Shown: piece by piece, positions 1 through 8,766 of the stretch
How the letters are laid out: every line of letters starts with the position of its first letter
How positions within the stretch are numbered: the stretch's first letter is position 1
Made by a program: the position numbers and the translations under genes
Assembly (NCBI RefSeq): GCF_036206005.1
Contig: NZ_CP108143.1
Span: forward strand, 7,253,044 to 7,317,043
Reading direction: 5' to 3'
Length of the DNA: 64,000 nucleotides
Source of the DNA: Streptomyces sp. NBC_00178
Lineage (GTDB): Bacteria; Actinomycetota; Actinomycetes; Streptomycetales; Streptomycetaceae
The notes under the pieces: generated by a model
What the model saw: the letters and a program-made list of their open reading frames with translations, nothing else
Told to the model about the DNA's origin: nothing
The model's database searches: none

Positions 1-795
1 CGTCGTGGCGCCCACGCTCCCCTCCTCGTCGCCGCTGCCGTCGCCCTCGTCGTGCTCGCCCTCGCCGCCATCCTGCTCGGCCACCCCACCCGTACGGCTT
101 CCGCCCCCGCTCCCGCTTCCACCGCTCCGGGGCGGACCGCGGCCCCCCTCCCCTTCACCTGGAGCATCGGTTCCCAGCTCTGGGAGGGCGGCTGCGGGCA
201 CACCTACCTCGTGGACCGGGCCCCCCGCGCGGTCGCCCCGCCGCCGGTCGCGGCCGACTCCGGGGCGTGGGCCGGGAAGCATGGTGCCGTGCACGGCGGG
301 GAGGCGCTGGTGCGGATCACGGTGCAGGGCCGGTCACCGTCCGACGCCGTCGTCCTTCATGCTCTGCACGTGCGCGTGGTCGACCGCGCCGCGCCGCTGC
401 CGTGGAACACGTACCGGATGGACAACGGCTGTGGCGGCGCCGTCACCCCGCGCCACTTCGCCGTGGACCTCGACCGGCCGCGCCCGCTCGCCAGGCCCGT
501 CGACGGCCTTGACGCCTCCGGCGCCGAGGTCCGGAAGATCCCGGCCGTCTCCTTCCCGTACAAGGTCACCTCCTCCGACCCGGAGGAGCTGCTGGTCTCC
601 GCGCGGACGGCGGGATGCGACTGCCGCTGGTACCTGGAGCTGGAGTGGAGCGCCGGGAGCCGTAAGGGGACGGTGCGGATCGCGGACGACGGGAAGCCGT
701 TCCGCACGAGCGGGACCAGGGGGAGGCCGGCGTACGTGCACGACTCCGCCGAAGGGCGCTGGATCACAGACTCGGACCCCGGACAGACCGGGTGA
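1..795 (+). CDS. Membrane-anchored regulator-like protein, C-terminal part (5' truncated by window edge)
   Basis: The frame is open from base 1, so the start lies outside the window. The first visible residues form one strong membrane helix (about residues 7-26, alanine, leucine and valine rich), followed by a Pro/Ala linker and an extracytoplasmic domain of about 210 residues. That domain has Cys in GGCGH, NGCGG and GCDC motifs that could form disulfides. Many Streptomyces proteins with this C-terminal domain have a cytoplasmic helix-turn-helix N-terminus; that part is not visible, so the regulator call is inference. An IS remnant begins about 50 bases after the stop. Confidence 0.55.
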   Translation, partial: RRGAHAPLLVAAAVALVVLALAAILLGHPTRTASAPAPASTAPGRTAAPLPFTWSIGSQLWEGGCGHTYLVDRAPRAVAPPPVAADSGAWAGKHGAVHGGEALVRITVQGRSPSDAVVLHALHVRVVDRAAPLPWNTYRMDNGCGGAVTPRHFAVDLDRPRPLARPVDGLDASGAEVRKIPAVSFPYKVTSSDPEELLVSARTAGCDCRWYLELEWSAGSRKGTVRIADDGKPFRTSGTRGRPAYVHDSAEGRWITDSDPGQTG

Positions 796-846
796 CCGAC
801 GAGTAACTTGAACTGACATAGGCCGAGCAAGCGCTGAGAGACCGTC

Positions 847-1125
847 TCATTTGGCGGGTCTGCGATAGCAGATGAGGGTGCGGGCGATGCTGGTGAAGGC
901 CAGGAAGTGGTCGGCTTTGCGCTCGTAGCGGCGGGGGAGGCGGCGGCATCCAGCGAGCCATGCCATCGTGCGTTCCACGGTACAGCGGTGGCGGCCCAGG
1001 CGTTGTGAGGACTCAACTCCCTTGCGGGAGACGCGGTGGGTCATGCCTCGCCCGCGTAACCATCGTCGCAGATGGGCGTAGTCGTAGCTCTTGTCAGCGT
1101 GGAGCGTGCCAGGCTTGCGCCGCCG
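847..1125 (-). pseudogene. IS5-family transposase, C-terminal remnant
   Basis: The reverse frame reads HADKSYDYAHLRRWLRGRG, then VESSQRLGRH and WTVER-like motifs, ending RRPAK. It is nearly identical to the C-terminus of the complete transposase at 52490-53298. The terminal sequence CTCATTTGG next to the stop matches that element's inverted repeat. The N-terminal two thirds are absent, so this is the 3' end of a deleted copy. Confidence 0.85.
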
Positions 1126-1257
1126 AGTTTGCCCTGTCGACGGTCATAGCCACGCTTGGCTCGGCCAGGGCCCGCCCGGTACGGAACGCCGGGCGCCCGT
1201 GTTCGCCAAGCCCGGTCCAGGCTGTTTCCTTCGGATCATCTGGTCGTTGGTTGATGT

Positions 1258-2100
1258 GTGTCGTTGACTGATGCCCAGTGGTCGAGGATCGAGCCGTTGC
1301 TGCCGGACCGGACGCCGAAGCGGGGTGGGCGGTGGCGTGATCACCGGCAGGTGATCGACGCGATCGCGTTCAAGTACCGCACCGGGACGCCGTGGATGGA
1401 CCTGCCCGAGCACTTCGGGTCATGGAAGGGCGCCCACAACCGGCTGCGGAAATGGGCGGCCGACGGCACCTGGGAGAGCGTCTTCACCGCGCTGCTCGCC
1501 CAGGCCGACGCCGAAGGCGATCTCGACTGGGTCGTCGCGGTCGACTCCACGATCGTCCGGGCTCATCAGCACGCCGCAGGGGCCCGTCAAAAGGGGCTCC
1601 GGCCGGCGAGCCGGACGACCATGCTCCTGGACGCTCCCGCGGGGGACTGACCACCAGATCCACCTCCCCGCCGACAGCCGCTGCCGCCCCGCGGCGTTCG
1701 TGCTCACGCCCGGCCAGGCCGGGGACGCACCCGCGTTCCGTGAGGTCATGGCCCGGTTACGGGTACCACGGCCGATCGGCCGACCTCGGATCACACCGGA
1801 CGTGGTCCTGGCCGACAAGGCTTACTCGTCCCGCGCGATCCGGGCCTACCTCCGTCGGCGCGGGATCCGGGCCGTGATCCCGCAGCCCGCCGATCAGGCC
1901 GCGAACCGCAACGGCGGGGCCGGCCCGGTGGCCGTCCGCCGGCCTTCGATCGTAGCGCCCACAAACAGCGCAACACGGTCGAGCGGTGCATCAATAAGCT
2001 CAAGCAGTGGCGCGGTCTGGCCACTCGCTACGACAAGACCGCTGCCATCTACTTCGCCGGACTGCACCTCGCCGCCATTTTCATCTGGTCAGCGAGATGA
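1258..2100 (+). pseudogene. IS5-family transposase, two-frame and decayed
   Basis: The first frame starts at GTG 1258 (SLTDAQWSRIEPLLPDRTP) and carries the DUF4096-type N-terminus and the first catalytic Asp (VAVDSTIVRAH). It runs to an A4G4 run near 1590, where related elements shift frame. The second part encodes GQAGDAPAF, VVLADKAYSSRAIR and a tail ending FIWSAR. At least one further base is missing near 1654 and another defect lies near 1915, because the conserved frames do not join cleanly. It is about 80% similar by eye to 47374-48217. Probably inactive. Confidence 0.85.
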
Positions 2101-2145
2101 TCCGGAAGGGGCGCCCAGCGGCGATGCGCGATGACAGTGTCCTGC

Positions 2146-2763
2146 TCAGTCGTCGAACCACACGACGAGGCGCACGTTGTCGTCACCGTGCTGTTCGGCG
2201 TGTTCCTTCATTGCTTCCCATACAGGTTGCCACTCGCCGGTTTCGGTGACGGCGTCTCTGCGGCGAATGGTGACGGATCTGTAGAGCGTGTCCCCAACGA
2301 GCCACTCACTTCCTTCGGGCCACTCCCGCGCCTCGCCCGCTTTGAGACCGACAGCCTCGGGGAATGCGCGACTCCAGGAGGACTTGCCCGTCATCCTGAG
2401 CCCGTTCGGCGTCTGGCGGTATTGGTGAAGCCGGCTGTCGGGCTTCTCTGCGAGCTCGTTCCAGTCGACGGCCTTCACCTCGGCCCACGTGATCCACGTG
2501 GTGCCGTGGAAGCCGTCTTCGCCGTACCACTCGGTCAGCTGGGCGAACCGTGCACTCACGGTGGCCGAGGCGTCTGCGGGAAACCCCCTGCCTGCGGCCA
2601 AGGGGCGGAAGTTCGCGTAGTTGCGGACCCCGAAAAGACAACCGAACGCGTCGTAGTCACGGACATCGTTGAGGGAGCTGAGGGCGTGTGCGCTGTACCA
2701 GATCGGCTCCTGATCCTCTTGCGGCGCCCGATACTCGAGGAAGCCGCTTATGTCTGTACCCAT
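2146..2763 (-). CDS. MGTDI-type hypothetical protein (IS cargo)
   Basis: This 205-residue protein begins MGTDISGFLEYR. The ATG at 2763 is chosen over upstream starts because a GGGAGA ribosome site lies 9 bases before it and because this N-terminus recurs in uncharacterised actinobacterial proteins I recall. No signal peptide or membrane helix is seen. It is Trp and Tyr rich and acidic at the C-terminus (VVWFDD). No function can be assigned. It lies alone on the reverse strand between the transposase and the outer inverted repeat of the 1217-2868 unit, and the frame is intact although the transposase beside it is decayed. Confidence 0.6.
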   Translation of the reverse strand: MGTDISGFLEYRAPQEDQEPIWYSAHALSSLNDVRDYDAFGCLFGVRNYANFRPLAAGRGFPADASATVSARFAQLTEWYGEDGFHGTTWITWAEVKAVDWNELAEKPDSRLHQYRQTPNGLRMTGKSSWSRAFPEAVGLKAGEAREWPEGSEWLVGDTLYRSVTIRRRDAVTETGEWQPVWEAMKEHAEQHGDDNVRLVVWFDD

Positions 2764-3032
2764 GCCAGGCATTCTCCCGACGCCGTCAAATGATTTCGTC
2801 TGCACTGGATCGACGACCTGCGCATACCTGAGCTGCCTGCGGTAGGTGATCCGAAGGAAACGGCCTAGAACCGTGCCGCCGGCCTCAAGAAGGGCTCCGG
2901 GCCCGCCGACAGGAGACGGATCGGGTCCGCGAAGCCGTAGCGCCCGCAGCTGGTGTGATGGCTCCCGTACTACTGGCCATCGCGGACGCCTGGGCCAACC
3001 TGCTGGAGGCCACGACGAGCCGTCGTGCGACG

Positions 3033-3105
3033 TCACTCGTCGTCGGTGGCGTCCGGGTTGCGCAGCGGGCGGGCGTATACGCCGGGCAGGTCGGGCAGGC
3101 CCTCG
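3033..3105 (-). pseudogene. Tn3-family transposase, last ~24 codons
   Basis: Read in reverse, the segment ends LPGVYARPLRNPDATDDE, closely matching the end of the Tn3-type transposase fragment at 49591-49888 (LPGGLRPLRDPDAADEE). The match stops near 3105, where an ISL3 sequence on the other strand begins, so this is a junction of two mobile-element scraps. Confidence 0.6.
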
Positions 3106-3380
3106 CCGGGCACGTCCGCGGGTTCGGGAAGATGCTCACCCAGCTCCAGGGCGACCAGCTCCCGCAATGGATCAAGGCGGTCCGCGCCGACGACCTGCCC
3201 AGCCTCCACACCTTCGTCAACGGCCTCGAACGCGATCTCGCTGCCGTCACGGCCGGCCTAACACTGCCGTGGAGCTCCGGCGTCGTTGAAGGGCACGTCA
3301 ACCGGATCAAAATGATCAAGCGCCAGATGTACGGCCGGGCTGGCTTTGGCCTGCTGCGGAGGCGAGTGCTCCCTGCCTGA
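3106..3380 (+). pseudogene. ISL3-family transposase, C-terminal fragment
   Basis: The frame contains WSSGVVEGHVNRIKMIKRQM and YGRAGFGLLRRRVL, the signature C-terminus of ISL3 transposases, including the terminal catalytic Glu region. It lacks the zinc-binding N-terminus and most of the DDE core. An upstream ATG (2958) would give an artificial chimera with the Tn3 scrap. Confidence 0.8.
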
Positions 3381-3411
3381 GTACAGCCCTGTCGCACGAC
3401 GAGCGGTCCGT

Positions 3412-4131
3412 TCAGCTGATCGCGAGCGGCACAGGATCCAGGCCCAGCTTGCTCCGGCATGACTCGACGGTCCGCGAGACCCAGGCGGTCATGGCTTCGC
3501 GATCTGCTGCGATCGCGTGAAGCTCACGCGTCTTCTCCTGGGCTTCGACCATCCACGGGGCCAGCGCGCTCTCTCGAAGGACTCGTTGGAAGTGATCGCG
3601 GGCCGCGTCCGGGTCCCCGGTCCGAGCGGCCGCGATCCCGGAGTCGAAGCTGTCCCAGAAGTATCCCCTCCGCACCGGCCTCGACGTCAGGTATCGGGCG
3701 ACGTCCGGCAGTGCCGGGAACTTCTCCCTCAGCGCGGTCACGTTCGCAGCCGCCTGCCGACTGAGTTCGAGCGCCAGCGGCGTGAACTGCTCCTCGGTGC
3801 GAAACAGCTCGGAGCCGATCCGGACTGCGTCTACATGGAAGGCCAGGTGGTCCACGTCGTGCCATAGCCACATTGCACCGACGTACAGACCGCTGCCGGC
3901 AATCCGTGGCGGGGTGAACTCCACAACCCCGAACCACCACTCGTGATCATCAATCCACAGCCTCGACCGCCCACGCTGGGTCACGGCGAGCGACTTCAGG
4001 GACTCCCGCGCCGCGAGGTGATGATCCGGAGCGCCGGACTGCGATCTGCCACGACCGACATTATCGACTGTCCCACCGGCACAGCGTAGGTCGCAGTGGC
4101 ACATCACCGTCGCAGAGCCGTCCAACAGCAC
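3412..4131 (-). CDS. Hypothetical protein
   Basis: Up to 239 residues. The conserved-looking part starts near SLAVTQRGRSRLW and includes WIDDHEWWFGVVEF and YVGAMWLWH, a type met in Streptomyces accessory regions, followed by an alpha-helical C-terminus with several Trp residues. No membrane helix or signal peptide. The longest ATG (4131) is listed, but the first 50 residues look like 5' sequence, so the true start may be a GTG further in. It shares a short divergent promoter region with the gene starting at 4206. Confidence 0.5.
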   Translation of the reverse strand: MLLDGSATVMCHCDLRCAGGTVDNVGRGRSQSGAPDHHLAARESLKSLAVTQRGRSRLWIDDHEWWFGVVEFTPPRIAGSGLYVGAMWLWHDVDHLAFHVDAVRIGSELFRTEEQFTPLALELSRQAAANVTALREKFPALPDVARYLTSRPVRRGYFWDSFDSGIAAARTGDPDAARDHFQRVLRESALAPWMVEAQEKTRELHAIAADREAMTAWVSRTVESCRSKLGLDPVPLAIS

Positions 4132-4205
4132 TGAGCGTCACCGTTGCACAGGAGTTGGACCAGAACCCGTTCTCATCGACAACGCCACTGCGTACCTTTG
4201 GTCGC

Positions 4206-4652
4206 ATGCCTCGCTGTTCGAAGAAGCCCCGTCGACTGGTCGCCAACGGGCGCGTGTACCTGTGGACGATGCGCCACAGCCACCGAAGGGACGCCGAGGG
4301 CCGGTCCGTGGACTGCCGTCAAACCCTGACCCTGTACCCGCAACCGGTCGGCACCGGCGGCCCGCTGCGCATTGTGTTTGCTGCCGGTCCCGGTCGATAC
4401 GTCCCGGGCGGGGCCCCATTCGGGTCCGGGGACGTGGGCTTCATCAGGGGTGCAGCGCTGAACCTGCACGAGCCAGGCGCTGCCCGGGCTTTGCTCGACG
4501 TGGTGTTGGCCGGTGGGTGGCAGCCAGGGGAGCGGCGGGCGGTGGAGGTCGACGGCTGGTTTCTGCTGGAGCCGGCGGTCGCCGGGCGAGCGGAGAACAC
4601 CAGCCCCCGAGGGCCCGCAGGGGGTGCCTCCTCTTCGCCTGACTTCATTTGA
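4206..4652 (+). CDS. Hypothetical protein
   Basis: About 148 residues from ATG 4206. Features are LVANGRVYLWTMRHSH near the N-terminus, CRQTLTLYPQ, then RIVFAAGPGRYVPGG and LNLHEPGAARALLD. The layout resembles a recurrent Streptomyces hypothetical family, with a beta-rich core and a short helix before VEVDGWFLL. A longer start at 4155 is possible but unsupported by a ribosome site. No function known to me. It is followed by recQ after 120 bases. Confidence 0.55.
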   Translation: MPRCSKKPRRLVANGRVYLWTMRHSHRRDAEGRSVDCRQTLTLYPQPVGTGGPLRIVFAAGPGRYVPGGAPFGSGDVGFIRGAALNLHEPGAARALLDVVLAGGWQPGERRAVEVDGWFLLEPAVAGRAENTSPRGPAGGASSSPDFI

Positions 4653-4772
4653 AGGCCGGCCGACGGGATCGGCTGCATTCGGTGCCGTGAGGTGGCGGGC
4701 GCGGGGTAGTCGGTGGTCACCCGGACGGCGCTTTTGCCGCTCGGCCCGATCCCTCAGCCCCCGAGGAGCACC

Positions 4773-6482
4773 ATGTTCACCTTCAGCGCGTTGTCCCGGC
4801 GACTGCAGCGCAGTGCGCGCAAGGTGTTCGGATGGGAGCGGCTGCGCCCGGAGCAGTTGCGGGCGATGAAGTCGGTCATGGAAGGGCGCGACACTCTCGT
4901 GGTGATGCCGACCGGCGCAGGGAAGTCCGCCGTCTACCAGGTGCCCGGGGTACTGCTGTCCGGTCCCACCGTCGTCGTCTCTCCTCTGATCGCCCTGCAA
5001 CGGGACCAGGTGTACGGCCTGTTGAGACGGGCCGGTGCGGGCGCCGCAGCCGTGAACTCCACCCAGAGCCGTGGCGAGAACGACGCGGTGTGGGACCGGA
5101 TCAGCGAAGGAGACGTCGACTTCGTCTTCCTCGCCCCGGAGCAGCTGGCCAAGGACGAGGTGGTCGAGCAGCTCGCGGCGGCACGGCCCGCGCTGTTCGT
5201 CGTGGACGAGGCGCAGTGCGTGTCGACCTGGGGGCACGACTTCCGGCCCGAGTACCTGCGGCTGGGCCAGGTGATCGACCGGATCGGCCGCCCGCCGGTG
5301 CTCGCCCTCACGGCGAGTGCCGCCGCCCCGGTGCGTGCGGACATCGTCCAGCGGCTCGGCATGCGCGACGTGCGAGAGGTGGTCACCGGCTTCGACCGGC
5401 CCGGAATCCACCTGGAGGTCATTGCCTTCCGGAGCGCCGCCGACAAGCGCCGGGCGGTGGTCGAACGCGCCGCCGCTGAACCCAAGCCCGGGCTGGTCTA
5501 CGCGGCAACCCGCAAGGAGTCCGAGGAGTACGCCCGCGAGCTGGGCGACCTGGGGCTGGGCGTGGCGGCGTACCACGCCGGCCTGCCCGCCAGGGAACGC
5601 GGCGCGGTGCACGACCGTTTTCTCGCAGGGGAGCTGGACGTGGTGGTGGCCACCTCCGCCTTCGGGATGGGCATCGACAAGCCGGACGTCCGGTTCGTGC
5701 TGCACGCCTCGGTGCCCGGCTCCCTGGACGCCTACTACCAGGAGATAGGCCGCGCCGGACGGGACGGGAAGCCGGCCCGGGCGATCCTCGCCTACCGGTC
5801 GCAGGACCTCGGCATGCAGCGGTTCTTCGCCTCCGGACGTCCCGACCCGGACATCGTCTCCCGGGTGGCCGGCACACTGCAGGAACACGCCGGCCCGGTC
5901 CGGCCGAGCGACCTGCGCAGCGAGACGGGCCTGACGGCCAGCCGGCTGACGGCTGTCGTCAATCTGCTGGAACAGGTCGAAGCGGTACGCACCAACGAAT
6001 CGGGAGACCTGGAGACCACCGGCGCCGTCGATCCGGCGGAGGCCGCCCGCAAGGCCGTCGAACTCGGTGACGCACACCAGCAGCTGGAGCGATCGCGGGT
6101 CGACATGATGCGGGGCTACGCGGAGCACACGGGCTGTCGGCGGCGGTTCCTGCTCGGCTACTTCGGGCAGGAACCGGAAGCCGGGGGGTCCTGCGGCTCC
6201 TGCGACCGCTGCGAGGCCGCGGCACTCTCCCAGGACGCTCCGAAGGCGGCCGCGGGGTTGCTGGCCGGCACCGGTGGACCGGTGGCCCCGCAGGAGGTGA
6301 GCCGCGCCGACGACGCCCCGCACCCCTTCAGGCTCGGCGCCCGGGTCCGGCACGGTCAGTGGGGGGACGGCTCGGTGATGAGCCAGGACGGCCGTCGGCT
6401 GACCGTGCTGTTCGAGACGGCCGGTTACCGCACGCTCTCCTTGGACGTGGTCGAACAGAACGGCTTGCTGACGTTGCGCTGA
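4773..6482 (+). CDS. recQ: RecQ-type ATP-dependent DNA helicase
   Basis: A 569-residue superfamily 2 helicase that unwinds DNA 3' to 5' during recombination and fork repair. Walker A is MPTGAGKS (residues 45-52). The Walker B region is DEAQCVSTWGHDFRPEY near residue 145, the RecQ aromatic-rich signature with DEAQ in place of DEAH. Motif VI is QEIGRAGRDG. The RecQ zinc-binding module has CRRRF followed by CGSCDRC (about residues 453-480). A winged-helix linker precedes a C-terminal WGDGSV domain; no HRDC domain is present. ATG 4773 is chosen because a GAGGA site lies 6 bases upstream and it begins at the conserved N-terminus. The frame is intact, unlike most neighbours. Confidence 0.95.
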   Translation: MFTFSALSRRLQRSARKVFGWERLRPEQLRAMKSVMEGRDTLVVMPTGAGKSAVYQVPGVLLSGPTVVVSPLIALQRDQVYGLLRRAGAGAAAVNSTQSRGENDAVWDRISEGDVDFVFLAPEQLAKDEVVEQLAAARPALFVVDEAQCVSTWGHDFRPEYLRLGQVIDRIGRPPVLALTASAAAPVRADIVQRLGMRDVREVVTGFDRPGIHLEVIAFRSAADKRRAVVERAAAEPKPGLVYAATRKESEEYARELGDLGLGVAAYHAGLPARERGAVHDRFLAGELDVVVATSAFGMGIDKPDVRFVLHASVPGSLDAYYQEIGRAGRDGKPARAILAYRSQDLGMQRFFASGRPDPDIVSRVAGTLQEHAGPVRPSDLRSETGLTASRLTAVVNLLEQVEAVRTNESGDLETTGAVDPAEAARKAVELGDAHQQLERSRVDMMRGYAEHTGCRRRFLLGYFGQEPEAGGSCGSCDRCEAAALSQDAPKAAAGLLAGTGGPVAPQEVSRADDAPHPFRLGARVRHGQWGDGSVMSQDGRRLTVLFETAGYRTLSLDVVEQNGLLTLR

Positions 6483-6579
6483 AGGTACGCGGCCGGCGCG
6501 GACCACAGGCCGGGCCGCGGGCACTCGTCCCGCCGCCGTGGGATCGCGGGCCCGCTCCGGCTGGGCCTGATCCGAACGA

Positions 6580-6831
6580 AAGACCCTGGTAGTGCTTCGT
6601 TACCTTGGGTGATCTTGGCTGGTGGTGGCTCTTGGGGGTGTGAAGCTTGCGCGCTCGGCGGATCAGCGCGCGGACGGTGACGAACGCGGCGGCGAGGTGG
6701 AGGTGGAAATCGACGACCTCGCCGTCGCGTTCGAAGCACCTGTGGATCTTGCCGTAGCCGTTCGTCCATGACTGCGTACGTTCGACCACCCAACGCTTGC
6801 CAACTCGGATCGGGGCCGGGAAGCCCTTCAC
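6580..6831 (-). pseudogene. IS5-type transposase, C-terminal fragment
   Basis: The reverse frame contains KRWVVERTQSWTNGYGKIHR and LAAAFVTVRALIRRAR, typical of the final part of IS5-type transposases. Only about 80 residues remain; the catalytic N-terminal part is gone and the frame runs on into sequence antisense to recQ. Confidence 0.75.
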
Positions 6832-6912
6832 GGCTGTCTCACCGATCAGCCTGTGATCGCCCAGTGTGGTATTGCCGAACTACCGGCGAGGACCTCGTGT
6901 CGCACAGGCCGA

Positions 6913-6966
6913 CCGGGTGCAGATGTCTCGAGTCGAGCGCCGGGTGCAGATTTCTCGAGTCGAGCG
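6913..6966. repeat. Two tandem 27-bp repeats
   Basis: Two adjacent copies of CCGGGTGCAGATNTCTCGAG plus TCGAGCG, differing at one base, directly upstream of the strong hairpin at 6989-7031. No gene covers them and the function is unknown. Confidence 0.7.
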
Positions 6967-6988
6967 CGGTGATGTGCCGCTTGAACAC

Positions 6989-7031
6989 GGCTGAGGGGTG
7001 AGACCGATATGTCGGTCTCACCCCTCCAGCC
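6989..7031. terminator. Strong bidirectional hairpin
   Basis: GGCTG-a-GGGGTGAGACCGA pairs with TCGGTCTCACCCCTC-c-AGCC around a TATG loop, giving a stem of about 19 bp. It lies 80 bases past the stop of the SDR gene and is most likely its terminator; there is no long U run, as is usual in Streptomyces. Confidence 0.75.
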
Positions 7032-7113
7032 TTGCTTTGTGGCGCGCTGTGGGCGGGCCCATCATCCTCCTGTGTTCGGGTGGACGTGTGCTTGGTGGTG
7101 CGTGTGGGTGGGT

Positions 7114-7878
7114 TTACCAGGCGCTTGCGCCGCCGTCGACGGGGTAGTTGGCGCCGGTGATGAAGGACGCCCGGTCGGAGGCGAGGAACGCGGCGAGTTC
7201 GACGATCTCCTCGGGCTGCGCGAAGCGCTTGAGGAGGACCTTGCTGGTGACGGCGTCCCTCATAGCCTGGTTGTCGCCGAGGTCCCGGTCACTTGCAGGG
7301 GTCAGGACCGGGCCCGGGCTGATGGCCACGGCCCGGATTCCGTGGGGTGCGCCCTCGAGTGCGAGCTGTCGTGTCATTCCGATGACGCCCGCGTTGGCCG
7401 CGGTGTGGGCGACCATGGGGGGAGTGGAGCCCGCGATCAGCCCGGCCTCCGATGCGACGTTGATGATGACCCCGCCACCGCGCTGGACGAGGTGGGGCCA
7501 GGTGTACTTCGATACGAAGAAGGGGATGTCGAGTTCCCCGGCTTCCGTCGCGCGCCAGTCCTCGATGGAGAAGTCGGGCATTGCGCCGAAGCGCATCATG
7601 GCCGCGTTGTTGTAGACGGCATCGAGCCCGCCGTAGGCAGCTGCGGCCTCGTCGGCCATCCGGTGCACCTGGTCCGCGTCGGTGAGGTCGACCGGCGCGA
7701 TGCTCGTCATCTCGCCGCCGGCCTCGCGTACGAGGTCGGCCGTTTCCGCGTTCTCGGCGGCGTGGATGTCGACGCCGACGATCTTCGCCCCCTCTCGGGC
7801 GAAGATCAGAGCGGCGACGCGACCCATACCTCCGCCGGTGCCCGTGACGAGTACTACCTTGCCGTCGAGTATTCCCAT
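7114..7878 (-). CDS. Short-chain dehydrogenase/reductase family protein, atypical active site
   Basis: This 254-residue protein has the Rossmann cofactor motif TGTGGGMG near the N-terminus, VDLTDAD, NNAA and a C-terminal substrate cap ending YPVDGGASAW. ATG 7878 is preceded by GGAGA at a good distance. The catalytic Ser is retained (INVASEAG), but the YxxxK motif is replaced: the aligned segment is AHTAANAG, with His for Tyr and Asn for Lys. Relatives with AHxAxK exist in actinobacteria, so His may be native to the subfamily, but loss of Lys is unusual. It is divergent from a TetR gene that probably controls it. The substrate is unknown. Confidence 0.85.
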   Translation of the reverse strand: MGILDGKVVLVTGTGGGMGRVAALIFAREGAKIVGVDIHAAENAETADLVREAGGEMTSIAPVDLTDADQVHRMADEAAAAYGGLDAVYNNAAMMRFGAMPDFSIEDWRATEAGELDIPFFVSKYTWPHLVQRGGGVIINVASEAGLIAGSTPPMVAHTAANAGVIGMTRQLALEGAPHGIRAVAISPGPVLTPASDRDLGDNQAMRDAVTSKVLLKRFAQPEEIVELAAFLASDRASFITGANYPVDGGASAW

Positions 7879-7946
7879 GACCTTGTCTCCTGCTTCTGGA
7901 TCTGTCAGCCGAAATTTGCTTGACGAGGCAAGCATGCTCCTGCCTC

Positions 7947-7980
7947 TGACAAACGTCAAGCGCCGATCTGACAAGCGTCA
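7947..7980. promoter_or_regulatory. Tandem operator repeats between SDR and TetR genes
   Basis: Two copies of TCTGAC-AARC-GTCAAGYGC start 22 bases apart, each with the dyad TGAC-n4-GTCA (7947-7958 and 7969-7980). A further dyad GCTTG-n6-CAAGC lies at about 7918-7933. Their place in the divergent intergenic region suggests binding sites for the adjacent TetR protein. This is inference from symmetry and position. Confidence 0.55.
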
Positions 7981-8103
7981 AGTGCGTCGCTTATGCTTCT
8001 CACAGGCGCGGGCGATCGGCGGGGAAGGCTGCGGCACCGTGGCAGCGGTGATCCGGGGGAGTGGCGACGGCAGGCATATGGCTGTGAACGGATTGGTGGA
8101 GAA

Positions 8104-8766
8104 GTGGTCGACGGGAATCGCAGGGCCGCGAAGTCGCCGGCGCGAGGCAAGTACGCCCCTGCGCAGCTGGACGAGGGTGAGATCCTCCGGCGCGGGCTCG
8201 ACACTTTCGCCGAGCTCGGCTACGCCGCGACCACGGTGCGGGAGCTTGCTCGGCGCCTTGAGGTCAGCCACAACTTCATCAATGACCGCTATGGGTCAAA
8301 AGACAACTTCTGGCGCACTGTCGTGGACTTCGCGATGCGGGACGATCAGGACGATTTCGATCATCAGTTGGCCAAGTCAGGCGACGACGACGAGCACCTG
8401 ACCGGAGTGATCGTTCAGCTCTACCGCCGATCAGCGAACGCCTCGGCAAAAAACCGGCTGCTGGCCGACGAATCCACACGCGACTCCGACCGCTTGGACT
8501 ACCTGCATCAGCGGTTCATCCAACCGTTCTGGGACAGCATCGAGCCCGCCATCAACAACCTCATAGCCGTAGGCCGCATCCCGCGAGTCCCGCCGCACGT
8601 CCTGTACACCGCCATCACCGGACCCGCGCTGGCCCTCGCCCAGGCCCCCGTCGCCGACCGCCTCAACCCCACTGCCGCACCGGTGGCGCAGCAGGATCGC
8701 AACGACATGGCCGATACACTCTCCAGCCTCGTTTTGCACGGCCTGCTCCGCCCGTGCGGGCAGTGA
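8104..8766 (+). CDS. TetR-family transcriptional regulator
   Basis: About 220 residues. The N-terminal helix-turn-helix reads ILRRGLDTFAELGYAATTVR, then ELARRLEVSHNFINDRYGSK, the TetR recognition-helix pattern (here HNFINDRYGSKDNF). The C-terminal ligand domain is all alpha, ending in LSSLVLHGLLRP. GTG 8104 follows a GGTGGAG sequence; upstream starts would add a low-complexity Arg-rich leader. It is transcribed away from the SDR gene and shares the tandem-repeat promoter region, so autoregulation and control of the SDR are likely. Confidence 0.85.
   Translation: MVDGNRRAAKSPARGKYAPAQLDEGEILRRGLDTFAELGYAATTVRELARRLEVSHNFINDRYGSKDNFWRTVVDFAMRDDQDDFDHQLAKSGDDDEHLTGVIVQLYRRSANASAKNRLLADESTRDSDRLDYLHQRFIQPFWDSIEPAINNLIAVGRIPRVPPHVLYTAITGPALALAQAPVADRLNPTAAPVAQQDRNDMADTLSSLVLHGLLRPCGQ

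Larger units (their letters stand above)
1217..2868. mobile_element. IS5-family (IS427-like) unit enclosing a cargo gene
   Basis: The left end at 1221-1240 (GCTGTTTCCTTCGGATCATC) matches in inverted orientation the sequence at 2845-2864 (GCCGTTTCCTTCGGATCACC), 18 of 20 bases. The outer flanks are CCAG (1217-1220) and CTAG (2865-2868). A poorer copy of the right end lies at 2096-2118, directly after the transposase stop, where an ordinary IS of about 0.9 kb would finish. The outer pair therefore spans the transposase plus a reverse-strand gene (2146-2763). The element at 46750-48236 has the same ends. Confidence 0.6.

Noticed and set aside
4173..6524. 783-codon open frame antisense to recQ
   Set aside because: It is a high-GC shadow: recQ on the other strand has complete family motifs, and the antisense product is His/Gly/Pro-rich with no recognisable domain.
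6913..6966. Short repeats as a possible CRISPR array
   Set aside because: Only two directly abutting copies without spacers; no cas genes anywhere in the window.
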